This document shows positions 57,960 through 64,000 of a stretch of 64,000 nt of DNA, piece by piece. Within the stretch, counting starts at the first letter, position 1. Each line of letters begins with the position of its first letter. The notes beneath the pieces are model-generated. The model made no database searches. It was not told the origin of the DNA and was given only the letters and a program-made list of their open reading frames with translations. Source of the stretch: Cytophagales bacterium (GTDB taxonomy: Bacteria; Bacteroidota; Bacteroidia; Cytophagales; 172606-1); contig JAUJNL010000011.1 in NCBI GenBank assembly GCA_030448185.1, positions 39,112 through 103,111 of the forward strand. Direction: 5' to 3'. Position numbers and translations under genes: made by a program.

Positions 57960-59402
57960 TTACACAGCCGCCTCCTGTCTGAGCCGGTTCTGCCTTTTCC
58001 AGTAGAAATAAAAGGGTAAACCAGCCAGTATCAGTGACAAGCCCATTAATGCTTCGCGAGTCCGGGTGTACAAAGTGATCATTACCAATGAGGTACAAAA
58101 TAATACGAACAGGGCGGGTACTACTGGGTAGCCAATTACTTTGTAAGGCCGGGGAGCATCGGGCATTTTACGGCGCAGCACAAATACCCCAAAAGCGGTA
58201 GAACCGTAGAAAATGAAGGAAGCAAAAATCAGCATATCCGTTAATTGATCGAAACTACCCGACAAAATCAGCATAGACGCCCAGAAAGCCTGAAACAGGA
58301 GTGAGTTGGAAGGAGTGTTATACCGAGGGTGACAATATGCCGCTGACCGGAAAAAGATGCCATTACGGGCCATGGCAAAATAAATACGGGAAGCCATCAG
58401 GATGGTCGTGTTCGTGCAGCCGAACGTAGCCACCAGGATCAGGATGGAAATGAGCAAACCTCCCGTTTCACCAAGGAATTTTTTGACTACGGCTACGGCC
58501 GCAATGGTGTTTTTTGCCTGGTGTACCTGGATGAGTTCATCTACCGGCATGATGTACAGGTAGGTAAAGTTAATGAGTAGATACACGGCCATTACAAACG
58601 AAACCCCGCATATGAGGGCCAGCGGTATATTGCGATTCGGGTTTTTGATTTCTCCCCCGATAAAGCTCAGACTATTCCAGCCTTCATAGCCCCAGAAGGC
58701 ACTTAGCAAGGCCGCGAACATAGCTCCAACTAAAGCAGTATCGGTCCAGGAGCGGGCTACGTAGCTAGCAGATGGGGTTTGAATATTTTCCCAGCTTCCC
58801 CCTCCAATGGTAAGGCCGAGCACCACTACCGCAAGAATGCAGAGCACAATGGCAATGGTAACAATATTGCTGAGCCCGCCCCCATACTTAAGCCCGCGGT
58901 AGTTGACGGCTGACAGAATCCAGATCAGGGCAATGGCCAGTAGTTTTACGCCAAAATTGTCGAACGGATAAAAAATGCCGGCAATATTCCAATTGGCTAC
59001 TTCCGGTGGGAGTGAAGACAACGGAATCAGGGAGTTAAAAGATTGGGCAAATACATACGAAATGGAGGCAATGGAAGAGGATTGAATCACCGCAAAGCAC
59101 GACCAGCCGTACAAAAAGGCAAACAGCGACCCGTACATCTTTCGGAAGTACACATACTGCCCGCCAGAGTCGGCAATCATGCCGGCAACTTCAGCATTAC
59201 TGAGTGCCCCAAATAAGGTAATGATTCCGGCTAAAGCCCAGCATAGCAGCACTAATCCCGGGGACTGTAATTCGGCCGCCATGGGAGCTACCTTTTTAAA
59301 TACCCCCGAGCCAATGATGGAACTTACGACCAACATAAAGGCCGAGAATAAACCAAGTGAGCGGATCAGAGTGCCTTGTGGTCTTGCAGCATCTTCTTGC
59401 AT
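57960..59402 (-). CDS. Amino acid permease, APC family
   Basis: About 480 residues with 12 membrane helices. The first helix motif LVVSSIIGSGVFKKVAPM is the substrate-binding unwound segment of LAT/SteT-like APC transporters. Others include GLVLLCWALAGIITLFGALS, SNAEVAGMIADSGGQYVYFR, GYEGWNSLSFIGGEIKNPNR and FGCTNTTILMASRIYFAMAR. I chose ATG 59402 (MQEDAARPQ); an upstream ATG at 59456 would add 18 residues without homology. It probably exchanges neutral amino acids across the inner membrane. Divergent from the YihY gene. Confidence 0.93.
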   Translation of the reverse strand: MQEDAARPQGTLIRSLGLFSAFMLVVSSIIGSGVFKKVAPMAAELQSPGLVLLCWALAGIITLFGALSNAEVAGMIADSGGQYVYFRKMYGSLFAFLYGWSCFAVIQSSSIASISYVFAQSFNSLIPLSSLPPEVANWNIAGIFYPFDNFGVKLLAIALIWILSAVNYRGLKYGGGLSNIVTIAIVLCILAVVVLGLTIGGGSWENIQTPSASYVARSWTDTALVGAMFAALLSAFWGYEGWNSLSFIGGEIKNPNRNIPLALICGVSFVMAVYLLINFTYLYIMPVDELIQVHQAKNTIAAVAVVKKFLGETGGLLISILILVATFGCTNTTILMASRIYFAMARNGIFFRSAAYCHPRYNTPSNSLLFQAFWASMLILSGSFDQLTDMLIFASFIFYGSTAFGVFVLRRKMPDAPRPYKVIGYPVVPALFVLFCTSLVMITLYTRTREALMGLSLILAGLPFYFYWKRQNRLRQEAAV

Positions 59403-59570
59403 AAGCAAACTTTTGGAGTGAACGCCAGAAATGGCTTTTAAAATACACTTTTTCACCTTCTTGTGGCGCTTATTTCAAAGCATTTGCTTTTTAATAGGTT
59501 AATTTTTTCTTTTTCACGGTAACCCTCCCGCCTTTTTTTCGATATAACCAGCAGACACTAAAGAAGAGTT

Positions 59571-60557
59571 ATGGCAAAATTTGATATAAAAGAAGTATGG
59601 AGTTTCACGAAGGAAATGTTCAGCTCATTTGGTGAAGACAATGTGATGAGTAAAAGTGCAGCCCTGTCGTACTATACGGTTTTCTCACTGGCCCCAATCC
59701 TGGTTATTGTCATTACAGTAGCTGGGTTTGTCATCGGACGGGAAGCAATGCAGAATGAGGTAGCTAATCAGCTGACGGGACTAATGGGTAAAGAGGCTGC
59801 CACGCAGTTGCAGACCATGATGGAGAGTACTACTAAGAGCGGCGCCGGTACGATAGCTACCATTATCAGCGTACTTACGCTGGTTGTAGGTGCAACCGGG
59901 GTATTTAGTGAATTAAAAACTTCACTTAACACGATTTGGGAAGTGAAAGCCAAGCCTTAAGAATGGAATCTGGGCACTGGTGTGAAAGGTTATTTTCATT
60001 TGCTATGGTGCTATCATTAGGCTTTGTTCTACTAATTACGCTGGCAGTCAATGCTGGAGTAGCTCTGTTAGTTGGTTATTTTGCCCGTCTGCTGCCCGAA
60101 GTAGGTGAAATAGCGCTGCAAGCCGCTAATATACTGATTTCTATAGCGGTGACAACAGGGCTATTCGCTATGATATTCAAGGGATTGCCAGACGTGAAAA
60201 TTAAATTTGCAGATGTGTGGAAGGGAGCCCTGTTTACGGCAGTATTGTTTGCCGTTGGCAAGTTGCTTATCGGATTGTACATTGGTAAGAGTGGACATTG
60301 GCGGTACGTACGGAGCTGCGGGTTCACTCGTAATCATTTTCTTGTGGGTCTATTACAGTGCCGTTATATTTTTCCTCGGAGCTGAATTTACCTTTGTTTA
60401 CGCCCAGAAATATGGATCACGTATTGTACCAACCGAAAATGCCGTGCATATAAAGCAAGTTGAGGAAACATCTCCGGGTATGATGACAGACCGTGGTCAG
60501 AATCCACATCGGCCGTACAGTTATTCGCCGGAGTATTCGCAAAGACAGAAGCCATAA
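59571..60557 (+). pseudogene. YihY/virulence factor BrkB family membrane protein, frameshifts
   Basis: From ATG 59571: SKSAALSYYTVFSLAPILVI and FVIGREAMQNEVANQLTGLM are the family N-terminus. A one-base insertion near 59956 (CCTTAAG) and another change near 59983 interrupt SLNTIWEVKAKPKNGIW and the next block, RLFSFAMVLSLGFVLLITL. A further one-base change near 60293 precedes GGTYGAAGSLVIIFLWVYYS and GAEFTFVYAQKYGSRI. A corrected protein is about 325 residues with six membrane helices, normal for the family. Function is poorly known (not an RNase). Errors in sequence are a likely cause. Confidence 0.88.
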
Positions 60558-60580
60558 GGTAGGTGAGTATAGTAACAATG

Positions 60581-60640
60581 AAGACAAATAACCATCAATA
60601 GGTAATCATTTAGTATTAAACATTGACGGTTATTTGTCTT
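60581..60640. terminator. Hairpin between convergent YihY and glycosyltransferase genes
   Basis: AAGACAAATAACCATCAAT (60581-60599) pairs with ATTGACGGTTATTTGTCTT (60622-60640) with one mismatch. It serves both convergent genes; T-runs are short. Confidence 0.6.
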
Positions 60641-60702
60641 TGTATATAATGGAACCGACGACTCGGTATAATGCCGAATTCATTGCAGTCTGTCGCTTCG
60701 TA

Positions 60703-61974
60703 CTAAGCAACCGGAGTATTGCCTCCAGCATTAATGTAACCCAAAAAGGATATACCGGGTGGATGAGCAGCTTTGGGTAAGGATGCCGGCATTGTTTTTT
60801 GCTCAAATAAACGGACAAATTGCTTAGTAAGCAGCTTTCGGGCGAAATGATTTTCGGCCAGCATTCGTGCCCGATGCTGTACTTGTTCCAATAAAGTTTT
60901 ATTTGTCAGGTAAGGAAATAACTGATTGATGAATTGTGCCGGCTCCTTCGGATCGGCGTAAAACCCGCATCCTTCCAACTCCACCAACTCCCTGATCCAG
61001 CCATTCGTGTTGACGATGCAGAGTTTACCAGCTGACAAGGCATCAAAAAACTTATTTGGACTGCTGGTTTCCAATACCGGATGCTCATCAAAAGAAATAT
61101 AGACGGCATCGGTAACATTTAGTAAATCACGAACCTCATGCTTGGTCAGATGCCCTAAGAAGTGGGTATTGCGAAGTCTATAGCGTATTGTCTTTTGTTG
61201 TAAGGCGTGTCGCATCTTGCCTTCTCCGGCAATCATAAAAACAATATTATGCAAGCCTGATTGTTGGGCAAACCGGGCCACTTCCAATAAATGATCTACC
61301 CGGTTTACCTGCCCAACGGCACCGAAGTAGGTAACAACTATTTGAGTAGTAATATCGAATTTTTGGAGCAAGCTGTCCTGCTTTTTCTCCTTCCGGAAAA
61401 AGTCGCAGTCAGCCATGTTGGGAATAACGTGCACCTTGCGCCGCTCACACCGGGCTGCAACGTATTGAGCCATAGCAGGGGAGAGGGCTATAATTTTAGT
61501 AGCTTCCCGATAAATACTGGCTTCCAGGGCAAAGAGTTTTTTTTTCACAAATCGATTCCGGATAAATCCGAGTTCTACCGGAGCCAGCGGCCAAAGATCA
61601 CGTACTTCAAAGTAAAAAGGGAGATGCCGACGTTTTTTGAGCAACAGGGCAATAATACCAACGGTAAGCGGAGTCGAAGTGGCGTAGCAAAGGTCCGCCC
61701 CGGGTACAGCCATAGCACAACGGTAAGCCTGCCAGATAAAGTGAGAAAAAGCCAGCATCCGGCGCCAAAATCCAAAACCATTTTTGTAAAAAACGGGCAG
61801 GTAATGCACCGAAATTCCATCTATGAGCTGCTTCTTGTATTGACTTCCGTTGTAAGAGGTAATCATTTCTACCTCATGCCCGGCTTCCACTAGTGATCTG
61901 GCCAGGTAGTATGACCGCGATGAACCGCCCTCTTCGTACGTTTTAAAATACTGGTGAATGTATATAATCTTCAT
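60703..61974 (-). CDS. Glycosyltransferase family 4 (WbuB-like)
   Basis: A 423-residue GT-B glycosyltransferase. The N-terminal acceptor domain has YIHQYFKTYEEGGSSRSYYL and LARSLVEAGHEVEMITSYNG, typical of WbuB-like GT4 enzymes. The donor domain has VTYFGAVGQVNRVDHLLEVA, FMIAGEGKMRHALQ, NTHFLGHLTKHEVRDLLNVT and ETSSPNKFFDALSAGKLCIV, which carries the nucleotide-sugar-binding region. It lies 59 bp downstream of asnB on the same strand, so both probably belong to a polysaccharide biosynthesis operon continuing past the right edge. The last 25 residues (LPKAAHPPGISFLGYINAGG) are not typical of the family. Confidence 0.92.
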   Translation of the reverse strand: MKIIYIHQYFKTYEEGGSSRSYYLARSLVEAGHEVEMITSYNGSQYKKQLIDGISVHYLPVFYKNGFGFWRRMLAFSHFIWQAYRCAMAVPGADLCYATSTPLTVGIIALLLKKRRHLPFYFEVRDLWPLAPVELGFIRNRFVKKKLFALEASIYREATKIIALSPAMAQYVAARCERRKVHVIPNMADCDFFRKEKKQDSLLQKFDITTQIVVTYFGAVGQVNRVDHLLEVARFAQQSGLHNIVFMIAGEGKMRHALQQKTIRYRLRNTHFLGHLTKHEVRDLLNVTDAVYISFDEHPVLETSSPNKFFDALSAGKLCIVNTNGWIRELVELEGCGFYADPKEPAQFINQLFPYLTNKTLLEQVQHRARMLAENHFARKLLTKQFVRLFEQKTMPASLPKAAHPPGISFLGYINAGGNTPVA

Positions 61975-62033
61975 CCGGTTCTTTTGCCTGCAGAGTTCTG
62001 TATGCTTATTTTCTCAAACCCTGTAGTGCCGTT

Positions 62034-63920
62034 TTAGCCATTTAGCTCTTGTTTTAGCCAACCCGCCAGCACCAGCAACGTCCATAATTCAGCGGTATAA
62101 TCGTATTTACCTGATAAGTGGGCGGTAAGCATTAATTGCACATCTTTATACAAAAGTACGTGGTAAATTTCACTTTTCTGGTTTTGCAGCAGCCCTAGAA
62201 GGGGTTTCCCGGCATCCATGCGTAACCAATGTCCCAAAGGCATACCAAAGCCTTCCTTACGCCGGTTTACAAAAGTTTTGCCTCCTAGTTGACTAAGGAT
62301 AGACTTCAGCATCCACTTGCGTCCGTGCCTTAGGCGAAATGTAGCGGGAAGTGATTGGGCAAACGCCGATACAGTAGCATCCAGGTAAGGTAGCCGGGCT
62401 TCAATGCCATGCTGCATCGTCATCCGGTCAGTAATGGCGAGTATATCAGCCGGAAGGTAGTGTTGCTGGTCATGCCGGAGGGCCATAACTAGATTTTTTT
62501 CACGGAAAGCCGCCTGTCCTGATGAATGAAAATTGTTTAATTGGTCAGGTTGTTCTCCGTGAAATCCAGGCGGGAAGGTGAATTGATCAAACCGCTGGGT
62601 GGTGAAGTTAAGGTAAGTCTGCGCCGGAGAGGGGTGTAGCTGAGCAGCTAATTTATTTAACAACCTGCCCTCAGCATTTACTTCTGGTAATCTACCCGCC
62701 AAGCGATGGGAAAAGGGAACAACTTTCCGGAGCCAATGGTAGTGTTTCAGATACTGATAATAGGCCCAATGCCGGTTGTACCCCCCAAATAGTTCATCGG
62801 CTCCGGCTCCGCTCAGAATTACTGAAACCTCTCTTTTCGCGTCCTTTGATAGCAGGTACGTAAGCCAGGCAGCTCCGTCCCCTATGGGTTGGTCAAGGGT
62901 CGGCAGCCAATCCCAAAAGTTTTCCAGCAAGCTACGGTCAATTTTTACCTCGTGAAGGTCGGCTCCAAATTGTCCAGCTGCCCGACGGGCATAAAAACTA
63001 TCCTGAGTGGTATAAGGTTCATCTTCGGGGGTATAGGTAATGGTAAATGCAGGTAGTTGTCTGACCCCCACTTCCCGGGCCAGTGCCAGCAGTAACGTAG
63101 AATCAATGCCCCCACTCAAAAACAGACCCGCCGCCACATCGGCCTGCAAGTGTCTGACTACTGTAGTGGTAAGGGCATCCTTCAGGTACTTTAAAGTACT
63201 TTCAACCGGAAGCTTACTATCTCCTGGCTCATCCGTATGAGATTTAATAAGCTGCGACTCCTCCCACAAGAATGGACCGGGAATACTCTTCATCACCCGG
63301 CCTGGCATTACCTCAAAAATATCTTTATAAAAAGTACCCGGGCGGAAGGGATACTTAAACTGGAGATAATGCGGAATTTGTTCCCAGGCCGGCCTCCGTT
63401 CCATAAGCCCGGAAGCCAGCAGACTCTTGATTTCCGAGGAAACTATCAGGTATTTTTCATTTTCGAAATAAAATAATGGTTTTATGCCCCAGCGGTCACG
63501 GGCCAGTAGTAATTGGTCAGTTTGCCGGTCATAAAATGTCAGTGCAAACATCCCATTCAATGCTGAAAGTCCGCTTACGCCGTGCTCCATCAGCCAGTAT
63601 AATACCAGTTCCGTATCAGAACCGGTATGAAAAAGGTATTTTGACCTGAGTTCCTGCTCCAGTTTCTGGTAGTTATAGATAGCGCCGTTATAAACCAACG
63701 TATATCGTCCGTCGGGGGAAGTCATAGGCTGATTAGCGCTATCACGAAGGTCGGTTATTTTGAGTCGGTTGTGACCAAAGTGAATTATCCGTTGCCCGGT
63801 ACGGATAACCATATGACCGGCCGAATCCGGTCCCCGGTGATGCCCTGACTGGATCATCCGGCCCATTGCTGATTCGCTTAGTTGAGATTGTTTATCAACA
63901 ATAAGATGAATGCCACACAT
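62034..63920 (-). CDS. asnB: Asparagine synthase (glutamine-hydrolysing)
   Basis: An intact 628-residue AsnB. Cys2 (MCGIHLIVDKQ) is the glutaminase nucleophile; HNRLKITDLRDSANQPM, YTLVYNGAIYNYQKLEQELR and FHTGSDTELVLYWLMEHG complete the Ntn domain. The synthetase domain has SGGIDSTLLLALAREVG (PP-loop, about residues 265-280) and VILSGAGADELFGGYNRHW. Close relatives in polysaccharide loci may amidate sugars and not make free asparagine. Here a glycosyltransferase follows on the same strand, so that role is possible. Only about 80 bp of sequence lie between its start and the window edge, with no other gene visible. Confidence 0.93.
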   Translation of the reverse strand: MCGIHLIVDKQSQLSESAMGRMIQSGHHRGPDSAGHMVIRTGQRIIHFGHNRLKITDLRDSANQPMTSPDGRYTLVYNGAIYNYQKLEQELRSKYLFHTGSDTELVLYWLMEHGVSGLSALNGMFALTFYDRQTDQLLLARDRWGIKPLFYFENEKYLIVSSEIKSLLASGLMERRPAWEQIPHYLQFKYPFRPGTFYKDIFEVMPGRVMKSIPGPFLWEESQLIKSHTDEPGDSKLPVESTLKYLKDALTTTVVRHLQADVAAGLFLSGGIDSTLLLALAREVGVRQLPAFTITYTPEDEPYTTQDSFYARRAAGQFGADLHEVKIDRSLLENFWDWLPTLDQPIGDGAAWLTYLLSKDAKREVSVILSGAGADELFGGYNRHWAYYQYLKHYHWLRKVVPFSHRLAGRLPEVNAEGRLLNKLAAQLHPSPAQTYLNFTTQRFDQFTFPPGFHGEQPDQLNNFHSSGQAAFREKNLVMALRHDQQHYLPADILAITDRMTMQHGIEARLPYLDATVSAFAQSLPATFRLRHGRKWMLKSILSQLGGKTFVNRRKEGFGMPLGHWLRMDAGKPLLGLLQNQKSEIYHVLLYKDVQLMLTAHLSGKYDYTAELWTLLVLAGWLKQELNG

Positions 63921-64000
63921 TCAAAAACAATAAGGATAAAGGCTAAAAGTTGAATCCTCAGGTTATTTGAGGTCTTATTGCAATGGACATCAAATACCTG

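Overview
The window reads as a chromosome segment of a Bacteroidota bacterium, most likely order Cytophagales. The evidence is a secreted protein built of ELWxSDGT repeats, an LRLNAGG-type malectin domain, CHRD and beta-helix lipoproteins, a bifunctional rhamnulose-phosphate aldolase/dehydrogenase, MnmD, Bacteroidota-style RAYT and ISAzo13 transposases, and the lack of Shine-Dalgarno sequences. Assignment below order is not possible from this sequence.

Layout. 1-3351 holds the N-terminal 1117 codons of a giant secreted repeat protein that runs off the left edge. 3720-16045 is a rhamnose/rhamnogalacturonan locus: remnants of a GH88/105 hydrolase and a GH106 rhamnosidase, a DUF4350-like secreted protein, rhaM, a Tat-exported Gfo/Idh/MocA protein, the aldolase/dehydrogenase and a divergent GntR regulator. 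An IS5-type element and a palindromic MITE sit inside it. 16413-27018 has a TPR histidine kinase, an RsmF-type methyltransferase, an OmpH-like protein, a REP-associated transposase surrounded by its own palindromes, a beta-CASP nuclease, a UPF1-like helicase and a beta-helix lipoprotein. 27206-39392 is an insertion-sequence graveyard (IS4-like, two IS630 types, IS3, IS66, ISAzo13) with broken host genes between the elements; a PAS/GAF sensor and a thioredoxin-like protein remain intact inside it. 39564-48544 carries sulfate-activation genes (cysD, cysC, cysQ), a damaged mnmD, a damaged lipoprotein, a White-type ABC transporter and a CHRD lipoprotein. 49455-52113 holds another IS630 and a second, inverted ISAzo13. 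52452-63920 is mostly intact: a response regulator, two metalloproteases, an amino acid permease, YihY, a glycosyltransferase and asnB.

How genes fit together. GH106 and GH88/105 enzymes would release rhamnose outside the cytoplasm, RhaM would interconvert its anomers, and the bifunctional enzyme would cleave rhamnulose-1-phosphate and oxidise lactaldehyde under control of the GntR protein. Here the extracellular hydrolases are broken while the cytoplasmic genes are intact. cysC and cysD make APS/PAPS and cysQ removes PAP, but cysN is absent and cysD ends near an ISAzo13 copy.

Two cautions. Many genes are broken by single-base indels, several of them at homopolymers, so some pseudogene calls may be sequencing errors. 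The least explained signal is an identical 20-mer inside an apparent ~27-nt insertion in transposase genes of two unrelated IS families (32772, 33155, 50331).
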